Below are positions 9,170-18,400 of a DNA stretch of 64,000 nucleotides, piece by piece (position 1 is the stretch's first letter; every line of letters begins with the position of its first letter). Source of the DNA: Paenibacillus sp. UNC451MF (GTDB taxonomy: Bacteria > Bacillota > Bacilli > Paenibacillales > NBRC-103111). The notes beneath the pieces are model-generated. The model was not told the origin of the DNA, did no database searches, and saw nothing but the letters and a program-made list of their open reading frames with translations. The DNA is taken from NCBI RefSeq assembly GCF_000686845.1, contig NZ_JMLS01000001.1, positions 372,001 through 436,000 on the forward strand, in the 5' to 3' direction. Both the position numbers and the translations under genes were made by a program.

Positions 9170-10822
9170 ATGATGAGTAACGAAATTCAGAAATTCGACC
9201 GCCGAGATTCGGCGTTAGTGCTCGCTCATATTTTATTCGCGTTCTTCGCGCTGCTGCTGGGCGGAGTTGCCGGTGTGCTCCAGGGACTTGTACGTGGAGG
9301 AGCTATTAAGCTACCGTATGAAATCGGGTATTACCAGCTGCTAACCGCACATGGCGTGCTGATGGCGCTAATTTTCACAACATATTTCATCATAGGCTTT
9401 CTGTATTCAGGAGTAGCCAAGACGATGGGCGGCCATCTGCTGCCGATTGCAAGATCACTCGGATGGCTCGGGTACGGGCAGATGACAACGGGAACCATCA
9501 TTGCCACGATTATGATCTTGCTCAATAAGGCGACCGTGCTGTACACGTTCTATGCTCCGATGAAAGCTTCTCCATGGTTCTATATCGCATTGGTTCTTGT
9601 AGTGGTCGGAAGCTGGATGAGTGGAATTGGGATATTCATTCAATATCGTTATTGGAAAAAAACGCACAACGGTCAAATGTCCCCGTTGTTTGGCTTCATG
9701 GCTGTAGTCACCATGCTGATGTGGCTGATTGCTACGATTGGTGTCGCCATCGAGGTTCTTTTCATGCTTATACCTTGGTCATTTGGTTGGGTGGAAACGG
9801 TCAATGTGGAGCTTAGCCGGACTTTATTCTGGTATTTCGGCCACCCGCTCGTATATTTCTGGCTGCTGCCTGCTTATATTTGCTGGTATGTGGTGATTCC
9901 CAAAATTATCGGCGGCAAAATGTTCAGTGATGCTCTCGCACGATTAGCTTTTATTATGCTGCTATTGTTCTCCATTCCGGTCGGCTTTCACCATCAGCTG
10001 ATGGAGCCTGGGATTTCGTCAGTATGGAAGTACGTGCAAGTCGTTCTCACCTTTATGGTTGTCGTACCTTCCTTGATGACGGCATTCTCGCTGTTCGCTA
10101 CATTCGAGCTGCATGGACGTTCAGTCGGAGCGACTGGATTGTTTGGATGGCTTAAAATGCTTCCATGGAAAGACGTTCGCTTCTTCGCTCCGTTCATGGG
10201 GATGCTTATATTCATTCCTGCAGGAGCCGGAGGGCTTATTAATGCAAGTAATCAAATGAATATGGTTGTTCATAATACGATGTGGGTTACGGGGCACTTT
10301 CATCTTACGGTTGCAACGAGTGTCGCGCTCACTTTTTTTGGAGTTACTTATTGGCTTATACCGGCTTTGACAGGACGGGTACTGACACCGCTGATGCATA
10401 AACTGGGGATTGCCCAGACGATTGTCTGGCTGGTCGGTATGTTCTTTATGTCTGGCGCCATGCATATTTCGGGTCTGTTTGGTTCTCCACGCCGCACCGC
10501 GTATACGACCTATCAGAATCATCCGGATGCGATTCTATGGATGCCATATAATGTAGTGATGGCGATAGGTGGTACGATTTTGTTCATCGGTGTACTGATG
10601 ATCATTATGAATGTTATTTTGCTGCTGAGCGCACCTAAAGGACATACGGAGTATCCGGTAGCCGAAGTGCGGGATACGGCTGAGAAAACGCCGGCGATCT
10701 TCGAGCGTTGGGGCGTATGGGTTGGCGTAATAGTGGTCCTCATATTGGTGGCGTACACCGTGCCGGTGATGGAGCTGCTGAACAACCCGGGAGTCGGATC
10801 TAAAGGATTCGTTACGTGGTAA
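9170..10822 (+). CDS. cbaA: Cytochrome c oxidase subunit I, ba3 (B-type haem-copper oxidase)
   Basis: The 550-residue protein has about 13 membrane helices and reduces O2 to water while pumping protons. Visible ligands are TAHGVLM (low-spin haem His), FGHPLVYFWLLPAY (CuB His and the cross-linked Tyr), GFHHQLMEPG (the two CuB His) and VTGHFHLTVA (high-spin and low-spin haem His). The Tyr sits inside HPLVYFW as in the Thermus ba3 enzyme, which places it among B-type oxidases. These are known for high oxygen affinity and a single proton path. The start is ATG 9170 (or 9173) after AAGGAGTG. The three genes form a complete minimal oxidase with no subunit III. Confidence 0.93.
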   Translation: MMSNEIQKFDRRDSALVLAHILFAFFALLLGGVAGVLQGLVRGGAIKLPYEIGYYQLLTAHGVLMALIFTTYFIIGFLYSGVAKTMGGHLLPIARSLGWLGYGQMTTGTIIATIMILLNKATVLYTFYAPMKASPWFYIALVLVVVGSWMSGIGIFIQYRYWKKTHNGQMSPLFGFMAVVTMLMWLIATIGVAIEVLFMLIPWSFGWVETVNVELSRTLFWYFGHPLVYFWLLPAYICWYVVIPKIIGGKMFSDALARLAFIMLLLFSIPVGFHHQLMEPGISSVWKYVQVVLTFMVVVPSLMTAFSLFATFELHGRSVGATGLFGWLKMLPWKDVRFFAPFMGMLIFIPAGAGGLINASNQMNMVVHNTMWVTGHFHLTVATSVALTFFGVTYWLIPALTGRVLTPLMHKLGIAQTIVWLVGMFFMSGAMHISGLFGSPRRTAYTTYQNHPDAILWMPYNVVMAIGGTILFIGVLMIIMNVILLLSAPKGHTEYPVAEVRDTAEKTPAIFERWGVWVGVIVVLILVAYTVPVMELLNNPGVGSKGFVTW

Positions 10823-10876
10823 TTGGAAGAAGCTCTTGCCCATAAAATTCCTCAATATATAGTTTTTTTATTCAAC

Positions 10877-10918
10877 GGATCAAGTTTGTGTTGTCAGCTA
10901 GTGACACAGACTTGATCC
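10877..10918 (+). terminator. Long inverted repeat downstream of the oxidase operon
   Basis: GGATCAAGT-TTGTGT... pairs with ...ACACAGA-CTTGATCC over about 17 bases with few mismatches. The sequence after it is only moderately T-rich. It is probably the operon terminator, though it is unusually long and could have another role. Confidence 0.55.
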
Positions 10919-11050
10919 TACTTTCGTTTTGTGGCACAGATATTATCCATTTTGATGAAGAAGATAGGCGGAAGGACAGACATGGCACGGCCGGAGAAGC
11001 TTTGGGGGGCTGCTACGAGAAATTGTATCGCCATTTGCAAGGCGAGATCT

Positions 11051-11395
11051 CTAGCTTGGAGCTACGACCCGATCCCCCCGTGTCTGAGGATGAGAAATAA
11101 CTAGAAACTCCACGTCTTTATCCGTTGTATTCTTCATTTGATGCGGAATTCCGGGTGGCACTTCCAAGCCTTCCTGGGCTTGAAGCATCACCGACTCACC
11201 ATCGAGCTCTAACTCCGCTATTCCGCTCAGTACGAAAAAAAATTGTCGTGCATGTACATGGTAATGCCGTACTTCAGCGGCTCCCGCTGGCATCCGTTCA
11301 TGGATGACGCTTAGCTCCTCCCGCTTTACCAAATGCCATCCGTCGCACACTTCTCCCCATATATAGTGTTCTGCATTCTGTTTACTGGTTTTCAT
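11051..11395 (-). CDS. Small cupin-domain protein
   Basis: The 114-residue single-domain cupin has HYHVHARQFFFVLSG followed by LEVPPGIPHQMKN. These are the two conserved cupin blocks with their metal-binding His and Glu positions. Such proteins bind small ligands or catalyse isomerase or dioxygenase reactions; nothing shows which. The ATG ending at 11395 was chosen because AAAGGAGAT lies just upstream. It overlaps the end of the preceding ecsC-like gene by 14 bases, so the two are translationally coupled. Confidence 0.82.
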   Translation of the reverse strand: MKTSKQNAEHYIWGEVCDGWHLVKREELSVIHERMPAGAAEVRHYHVHARQFFFVLSGIAELELDGESVMLQAQEGLEVPPGIPHQMKNTTDKDVEFLVISHPQTRGDRVVAPS

Positions 11396-12185
11396 CTGTC
11401 GTAATCTCCTTTTGTTGTGTTTCTTCATGAGAACGGTAAGCGGCTTCCTCCAGCCAGCGCAGTCGGTAGCAGTTCATGGCAACTCGTCCAAGTTCGTCGA
11501 GCAGACCGTAGTTAGCCCAAGCGCCTACAACGGCGCCGATACCCGGTATAAGCTGGAGCATTTTGCGAAAATCAATCGTATCCCGATATTCCTGCTGCAG
11601 CTGCAGCCAGTTAATATGCTGAGCATAGGAATCAGCAGGCGGCAGTGAGCGTTCGTTTTCAGGCCAACGGACGATTGTTTTGTACAAGCTTTCTTTTTTG
11701 TCCTGACTGGAGAAGGCCAGCTGAAAAACTTGAAGAATGAACAGCCGCTCACGATAATCGTGAGTCGAATGTCCATAGGCATGCGCCAGCTCGAACAGGA
11801 ATTTCATTTTGATCCCGATAAGAATCGGAAAATCCGCAAGACCAAGTAGTATGCCCCCAGCACCCGTACCTGCGCCTTCGGCTGCCGCCAGCTTTTTATA
11901 AAATCCGATCAATTCCTCAGCCCTATGATCCCTCATAGCAAGCGTTGCTCCAACGATAGGCGGATTTTTGGGCATGTACTCCATGCTGAACAGCGCTGTC
12001 TGAAAAATGCCCTTCACTGTAGCAGTTATCGTTTGATGTACCTTTTCCGGAATGACCTGATTGATTTTCGTCGAAACGGACCTGGAAGCTTTCTCCAAAA
12101 AGCCTGGTGGCTTTAGCAGCTCTTTCTTCCACACTTGTAAGGCTTTCGCCGTTTGCTGCTCATATAGGTTTTGCTTGGTGTCCAT
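11382..12185 (-). CDS. EcsC-family protein
   Basis: The 267-residue product matches the EcsC family pattern: a basic amphipathic N-terminal part, a Gly-rich segment around GAGTGAGGILLGLADFP, then IPGIGAVVGAWANYGLLDEL near the C terminus. EcsC proteins accompany ABC transporter or secretion functions in Bacillus, but their biochemical role is unknown. The open frame extends to 12284, but the ATG ending at 12185 follows GAGGGGG and gives a normal N terminus, so I chose it. It is first in a two-gene unit with the cupin gene and divergent from the antiporter gene. Confidence 0.78.
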   Translation of the reverse strand: MDTKQNLYEQQTAKALQVWKKELLKPPGFLEKASRSVSTKINQVIPEKVHQTITATVKGIFQTALFSMEYMPKNPPIVGATLAMRDHRAEELIGFYKKLAAAEGAGTGAGGILLGLADFPILIGIKMKFLFELAHAYGHSTHDYRERLFILQVFQLAFSSQDKKESLYKTIVRWPENERSLPPADSYAQHINWLQLQQEYRDTIDFRKMLQLIPGIGAVVGAWANYGLLDELGRVAMNCYRLRWLEEAAYRSHEETQQKEITTDENQ

Positions 12186-12374
12186 TGACGGGTAGCCCCC
12201 TCTAGAATATGGATAAATCAGCCGTGTACGTACAAGTAGCTTCATTATACACAAGAAGAAGCGAAAACGACAAAAGGGCTTCACAACTTCTGTGTTTCAT
12301 TCGTTTATGTGAAGGTGAATTCGGTTATACAAGGACTAGGGAATACAATAATCAAGCGGAGGAGACTCGTTAGG

Positions 12375-14363
12375 ATGGACGTTTTTTTAGCAGTTCTCGT
12401 ACTTCTGGTCATGATCATCGTCTCCAATCTGTTAAATCGGTTTGTTCCACTCGTTCCCGTTCCGTTAATTCAAATTGGCTTGGGCATGACAGCGGCAATA
12501 TTGCCTTTAGGTCTTCATTTGCGTTTGGAGCCGGAATTGTTCTTCATCCTTTTCATTGCGCCGCTGCTGTTTAATGACGGTAAAATGACTCCAAGAGACG
12601 AATTGTGGAAATTAAGAGTTCCCATTCTGCTGCTAGCATTAGGATTAGTGTTCGTCACCGTATTTATCGTAGGTTATTTTATTCATTGGATGATTCCTTC
12701 CATACCGCTTCCAGCCGCCTTTGCGTTAGCCGCCATTTTGTCACCAACTGATGCGGTTGCTGTAGGCTCCTTGGCCGGGCGTATTCATTTGCCCAAAAAA
12801 ATCATGCGCCTTCTTGAGGGCGAAGCCTTGATGAACGATGCTTCAGGCTTGGTTGCGTTTAAGTTCGCTATAGCAGCAATGGTTACTGGTGTATTCTCGC
12901 TTGGACATGCTGTTATCAATTTTATGTTAGTAGCTTTCGGAGGCTTAGTGTGTGGAGCTGTTGTGGCATTCCTGATCATTCGGCTGCGGCTGTTCATCCG
13001 TCGGTGGGGGATGGAGGACGCTACCTTCCATATGCTGCTTCAAATTTTAACCCCATTCGTTATTTATTTTATTGCAGAAGAGTTCAAAGTGTCCGGCATT
13101 TTAGCGGTTGTAGCCGCAGGTATTATTCATGCGATCGAGCGCGATTATATGGAGTTCTCAACTGCAAAGATGAAGGTCGTTGCAGCAAGCACCTGGTCGG
13201 TTATTTTATTTATTTTGAACGGGCTTGTGTTTTTGATCTTGGGGCTGCAAATTCCGGATGTGATTCATGTCATCTACGTTGATACTGCGTTTAGTAACTG
13301 GCTGGTGCTTGGTTATATCGTCGCTGTTTCACTGATGCTGATCTTTCTTCGATTTATCTGGGTTTATTTGTTTTTGAAAAAAACCGACTTCACTTCCTCC
13401 TTGCTGACCTCATTATCGGGAGTTCGAGGGGCTGTTACTTTGGCAGGTGCGTTCTCCATCCCGTATATGTTGTTAGACGGAAGCCCGTTCCCCCAACGTT
13501 CTTTGATCATTTTCATAGCGGCGGGGGTTATATTGTTCACTCTTCTGACTGCTACATTTGTGCTACCACTGTTAACGAAGCGAGATGAAGGGGGGCGGGA
13601 GGAGAGTAATCAACTGCAGGAGCATGAGGCGAAAGTCCGGCTTATCAAGGCGGCGATCAGCTCTGTCAAGGATGAGATGACGGATGAGAATAGGGCAGCC
13701 GCTCAATCCGTAATTACCGATTATAAGAAATTGATGAAATTGGGGGATGCCCTTAGTTATAACAACTCCTGGTTAGGCAGGGCATATCGTGAAATGGAGA
13801 ATGAAGCTCGAATGGTGGGCATTGGGGCTGAGCGCGAGGAGTTGGCTCAACTGCTCGCTATGGGAGAAATATCTAAAGAGGCGGAATATCGAGCGCAGCA
13901 AATGCTCAACGAAATGGAGCTGGCGATCACGAATCGGTTTCGTCTACGTTTACCTATTCCGATTGTTTTGATGAAGCAAATATGGTCGAAGTGGGTGAAA
14001 AATCAAAAAACGAACTCTGGATCCTGTACCGAAATGCTTCGACTGGCGAAAATTAGAACCTCCAAAGCGGCGATTCATGCTATTCAGCAGCAGATTACAG
14101 AGAAGAATCAAGCTGCTGCAGATACGGTCATTTCTCATTATCAGGCTATCATCGATCGATTGGGCCGCAAACCGATTCAACCTCATAAGGTCGAGCTGTT
14201 TCACAAGCAGAAGAGAGAGCTCATGTTCAAAGCCATGCAAGTAGAGCGTAATGAAGTGCAGCTGCTATTTGAGCAGGGTGAGATTAGTCGGGAGATAGCG
14301 GGTTCTTTACGTAAGTTCATTAATTACATGGAGGCGACCAGTCTGGAAGAAGAGCCTATTTAA
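12375..14363 (+). CDS. Na+(K+)/H+ antiporter, CPA1 family, with a duplicated cytosolic domain
   Basis: The 662-residue protein has about 12 membrane helices (residues 1-400). It carries LSPTDAVAVGSLAG and EGEALMNDASG, the conserved ion-binding aspartate motifs of CPA1 exchangers, and SGVRGAVTLAGAF. It exchanges Na+ or K+ for H+ and serves pH and salt homeostasis. The C-terminal 260 residues are cytosolic and alpha-helical. They contain two similar halves (about 423-530 and 555-655), each with a KAAI...NRAAA/NQAAA...VI segment and ending in LLAMGEIS/LFEQGEIS. ATG 12375 was chosen for the GGAGGAG site rather than the upstream GTG at 12309. Confidence 0.87.
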   Translation: MDVFLAVLVLLVMIIVSNLLNRFVPLVPVPLIQIGLGMTAAILPLGLHLRLEPELFFILFIAPLLFNDGKMTPRDELWKLRVPILLLALGLVFVTVFIVGYFIHWMIPSIPLPAAFALAAILSPTDAVAVGSLAGRIHLPKKIMRLLEGEALMNDASGLVAFKFAIAAMVTGVFSLGHAVINFMLVAFGGLVCGAVVAFLIIRLRLFIRRWGMEDATFHMLLQILTPFVIYFIAEEFKVSGILAVVAAGIIHAIERDYMEFSTAKMKVVAASTWSVILFILNGLVFLILGLQIPDVIHVIYVDTAFSNWLVLGYIVAVSLMLIFLRFIWVYLFLKKTDFTSSLLTSLSGVRGAVTLAGAFSIPYMLLDGSPFPQRSLIIFIAAGVILFTLLTATFVLPLLTKRDEGGREESNQLQEHEAKVRLIKAAISSVKDEMTDENRAAAQSVITDYKKLMKLGDALSYNNSWLGRAYREMENEARMVGIGAEREELAQLLAMGEISKEAEYRAQQMLNEMELAITNRFRLRLPIPIVLMKQIWSKWVKNQKTNSGSCTEMLRLAKIRTSKAAIHAIQQQITEKNQAAADTVISHYQAIIDRLGRKPIQPHKVELFHKQKRELMFKAMQVERNEVQLLFEQGEISREIAGSLRKFINYMEATSLEEEPI

Positions 14364-14419
14364 CCAGCGTGTAAGTGGTTGTGTTTGTGTGTGTATTATT
14401 ATGAAAAAGGATTGGATTA

Positions 14420-14428
14420 TGCTACAAT
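14420..14428 (+). promoter_or_regulatory. Candidate extended -10 promoter of the DeoR-type regulator
   Basis: TGC-TACAAT has the TGn extension of an extended -10 box, 56 bases before the TTG start. No good -35 box was seen. Confidence 0.35.
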
Positions 14429-14483
14429 GGCTGTAGCTTGTGTTTCTGCGAGCCAGCTTGTTGGTAGAAGGGACGAAAATAAA

Positions 14484-15251
14484 TTGTTCGTACAGCAAAG
14501 GCATCAAGCCATTATTCAAAAAATCAATAAAGAAAAATCCGTCGTTGTCTCCGATTTAATCGAGATGTTCGGCGTTTCATTCGAAACGGTACGCAGGGAT
14601 TTGGAATTTCTGGAGAAGGAAGGCTTTCTGAAACGAGTTCATGGTGGTGCTATTCTAGCTGACATTGATTATAAGAAGGAACAACCGTTAACTTTTCGCG
14701 AAACAAAATTCGTAGAAGAAAAGAAGCAGCTCGTCGAGCTGGCTACAAAGTACGTAGAAGAAGGGCAATCCATTGCGCTGGATGTCAGTACGACGAATAC
14801 GGAGTTCGCCAGAGCGCTAAAGCGGAAGTTCGAGCGACTTACCATTATAACGAATTCCTTGCCGATTGCTAATGAACTCGTTGAGAAGCCTGACTATACT
14901 ATCATTTTAACAGGCGGTGTCATCCGTAATCAGGAGCGGGGAGTCATTGGTGAGTTGGCAGAAGCCTTCGTATCCCAATTTCATGCCGATCTGTTCTTCA
15001 TGAGCGTGAGCGGGATATCATTGGAAGAAGGAATTACCGATTACGGTATCGGTGAAATCCAGTTGAAGAAGATTATGCATAAAAACGCAAAAAAAACCAT
15101 TGCACTTGCAGACAGCAGCAAATTCGATGTCGTTTCCTTGATCAAAGTATGTGCTATCGACGAAGTGGAGCGGATCGTAACGGATTCGTTAATCGATCGC
15201 GAGATCGTAGATAAATATACGAATCATGGCATTCAAATCGTGTATGAGTAG
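14484..15251 (+). CDS. DeoR-family transcriptional regulator
   Basis: The 255-residue protein has an N-terminal winged helix (about 1-60; DLIEMFGVSFETVRRDL is the recognition helix region, RVHGGA the wing). A sugar-phosphate-sensing DeoR C-terminal domain (about 75-250) follows. Family members repress sugar or nucleoside catabolic operons and release DNA on binding a phosphorylated sugar. Start TTG 14484 is preceded by AGAAGGGA and gives the typical opening of the family; frames starting upstream add an unlikely N terminus. No sugar operon is directly attached. The nearest candidate target is the surface phosphoesterase gene downstream. Confidence 0.85.
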   Translation: MFVQQRHQAIIQKINKEKSVVVSDLIEMFGVSFETVRRDLEFLEKEGFLKRVHGGAILADIDYKKEQPLTFRETKFVEEKKQLVELATKYVEEGQSIALDVSTTNTEFARALKRKFERLTIITNSLPIANELVEKPDYTIILTGGVIRNQERGVIGELAEAFVSQFHADLFFMSVSGISLEEGITDYGIGEIQLKKIMHKNAKKTIALADSSKFDVVSLIKVCAIDEVERIVTDSLIDREIVDKYTNHGIQIVYE

Positions 15252-15266
15252 CATTTATAAAAATAG

Positions 15267-15306
15267 AGCACCGATTCCATTGGTTTGGAGTAGGTGCTTT
15301 TGTTTT
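15267..15306 (+). terminator. Terminator after the DeoR-type gene
   Basis: AGCACC (15267-15272) pairs with GGTGCT (15293-15298), with partial pairing inside and a following T tract. Confidence 0.7.
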
Positions 15307-15405
15307 GTGGAGATTTTATGAAGACTCCATGGAACTTTTAGAATAAATTAACATTAAATTGATCTAATGCAAACAAAACTCCTCTAACATAAAGTAGAAA
15401 CCAAG

Positions 15406-15453
15406 GAAAACAAATTAATTTTGCTATATTGAGTGTTGATTTAATTTGTTTTC
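15406..15453 (+). promoter_or_regulatory. 13-bp perfect inverted repeat just before the ribosome binding site
   Basis: GAAAACAAATTAA (15406-15418) is exactly complementary to TTAATTTGTTTTC (15441-15453) across a 22-base loop. The ribosome binding site AAAGGAGG starts 2 bases later. It could be a 5' mRNA stem-loop that stabilises the long transcript, or an operator. Confidence 0.6.
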
Positions 15454-15469
15454 AAAAGGAGGAGTAAGG

Positions 15470-18400
15470 TTGTTTAGCAAAGCAAGAAGACTTGTTTCAT
15501 CCGTTCTCGTTAGTGCCGTTGTCTTATCCACCCTGCCGATCAGTCCAGCCGTTGAGGCTGCAGGTGTCACAATGGGGGCTGTGGATACTCCCATCGCATC
15601 GCTCCCAGGCGGACGATATGATGAACCCAAATCCATCACGTTGAGCACCACAACACCGGGAGCAGAGATTTACTACACTCTCGATGGGATGACTCCCAAT
15701 GACAAAAGCTTGAAGTATGATAACGCGCCGATTCAGCTTTCAAAAACATCCAATTTAAGCGTGATTGCCAAGAAGGATGGTGTATACAGTAAAACGTATA
15801 CGTATGGTTACATCATAAAGACCAAAGAAAAGCCACTGCTTCAGTTTGTTGAAATGTCGGATATCCATATTGGTTCGCACGATGTAGATCCCAAGTATGA
15901 AGTCTTCTTCGATACGATTGCATCTATATTTCCAAAGCCAGATGCTATTATCATGAATGGGGATATGATCAACGATAACGGAGATCACAAAGGGGACGAC
16001 CATAAAATCGTTCATGATATTTTTCAAAGCAATTTGGATAGAAAAGGAATGGATACGACTAGGATGCAAGTGTCCATTGGGAATCATGACGATTCCGTTG
16101 CCAAAGTGAAAGAGGGCTACCCCAATTGGTTCACGGAACAAGCGAATGGATATTACGAGACTCAGATAGGCGGGTATTATTTCTTTTTTCTTAATGGAAA
16201 CAACTACAATTCGGATACGACTCAAAGAAATTGGTTAAAAGGCAGACTTGCTGCCATTACATCAGATCCCGCAAACAGCAACAAGCCTATATTTGTCAAT
16301 GTACATCAACCCATATCCAATACAGTAATGGATGGTCAACAGGGAAGTAATCCAAATTTAAATACGGATCTGAAAGATTATCCTCAAGTCGTTGCTTTTA
16401 TGGGGCACTCCCATCTGGATATCAATGATGATCGCTCCATTTATCAAAAGGATTTTACCTCCGTAAATGAAGGTTCTATGTCATACATAGAGGCAGAGCA
16501 TGGATACTTTGCTGCCACTCCGGCGGGGCTGGTTTCTCGCTTCGAGTTCCCTGTATCTCAAGCTGCATTTGTGGAGATATACCCCAATCGAGTTGAAGTG
16601 GACAGAGTGGCTTTAAATGCCGACTTCGGCGATATTTATTCGGGCGGAACATGGTCCTTTAATCCGCAGCCACCTTTCAACAGCTCGGGTGCCATTGCCG
16701 GCGAGCCTTGGGTGATTGAGTTAAAAGGCTCCACCAATGATGAAATCAAGAGCAATTTCAAGTTCACGGCGGTCAACCGAAATAAAATTGCTCCAGCTTT
16801 TAAAAGCACGGATCGTTTAAGCATCACCGATCTTGATACGGTGCCTAAAGTTGTCGTTCCGCAAGCCATGGACGATCAGATGGTGCATCACTATGAGGTA
16901 GCCGTAACGGATAGAAGAACCGGCCAGATGGTGAAGTCATTCAATGCATTTTCTGATTTTTATTTCTCTCCTGTTCCTAATACGATGACTTATCCATTGG
17001 ATGGCCTTCAGGTTCAAACGAAATATTCTATTACCGTAACAGCAGTTGACAGTTATGGGAACAAATCTGCTTCGCTGCAAGAAACATTTACAACAGGTGG
17101 TACACCACCCGTCTTAACACCGATTGATCCGGCAACGATGTGGAAGCAATTGGTCGTCGATATGAACTTCGATGATAATTTAAGCGATCAAGCGAATGGA
17201 GTTACCGGTTTGGCTACGGCCATAGGAAACGTGACTTATGTAGCGGGGAAATCGAATAAAGCGGTAAGTATTCCTTCCGGAACCACGAATTATATCGATC
17301 TTGGAAGCCGAAGTGATCTGAAGTTCGGAAACGGTGATTTTACAGTATCTTTTTGGCATACGGGTTCCCTGGCAGGTGATCAGACGGTCATTTCAAACAA
17401 AGACTGGAATTCAGGTAAAAATGTCGGGTGGTATATTGGTCCTGCTACAGCAAACAATATGACCCTTAACATGGCCAATGGCACGACTCGTTTGGATACA
17501 GGAGCGGGTGTAGGGACAGAGTGGCATCTCTTCACCATTATCGTGGATCGTACTAATAATGTTGGCAAAGTGTATGTAGATGGAGTGGAAAAAAGCTCAG
17601 CTACTGCAGCAGGCTTAGGGACAAGCAGCCTGGATACGACGTACAACATTATTATCGGGGCAGACGGTAAAAAAGGCTATGCCGGAGCATCTGTTACCAT
17701 GGATGATCTGAAAATTTGGAAAAGAACGCTATCCGCTACGGAGATTAAAGCTCTCTCTGATTCTTATAAGACGGTAAAACTGTTTACATTTGAACAGCTT
17801 ACTGCACTGATCAGTCAAGCCCATGCATTCCAGAGCAATGCTAGTTCAGTACCGGGTGTTTCTTATCCCCAAGATCTGTTAAACAGCCTTAAGGCTCAGC
17901 TGGCCATTGCCAAATCGATGACAAGCTCCAGTGATCCGAAAGATATTGATAATAGTTACTTAGAATTGCAATGGGCATTGGATTCGACGAAAGCGGCTGT
18001 CGTGTATACGTTTATCCCGAAGACTGCATTTACTGTCGACTCGTTTAGCTCCTATGCAGATAATGAGAGTGCTCTTGCATCCAATATTCTCGATGGGAGT
18101 GAAGCGACGATATGGCACTCGAAGTATGAGAGTCCTGCCGCCGATTTTCCTCATTGGGTCATCCTGGATACCCAAAATACACAGCGCTTTACGGGAATAA
18201 GAAGAACAAGCCGCTTGAGCCAAACAGCACTTGAATTTCCGAAAGATTTTATACTGTATGCATCTGACAATTTGGCAGATCTAAAGGATGATGCTTTCCT
18301 GAACAACGCTCAGAACAAGGCTGCAGGCACCTTCGGAAACACTTGGACAGGTACAGCTTACAAGGATTTTGTTGCGTTGGATAAGCCGTTGACAGGACGA

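Noticed and set aside
10888-11100. Plus-strand 70-codon frame after the oxidase operon
   Set aside because: It starts within the long inverted repeat, has no ribosome binding site and overlaps the cupin gene end. Its composition is protein-like, so an old gene remnant cannot be excluded.
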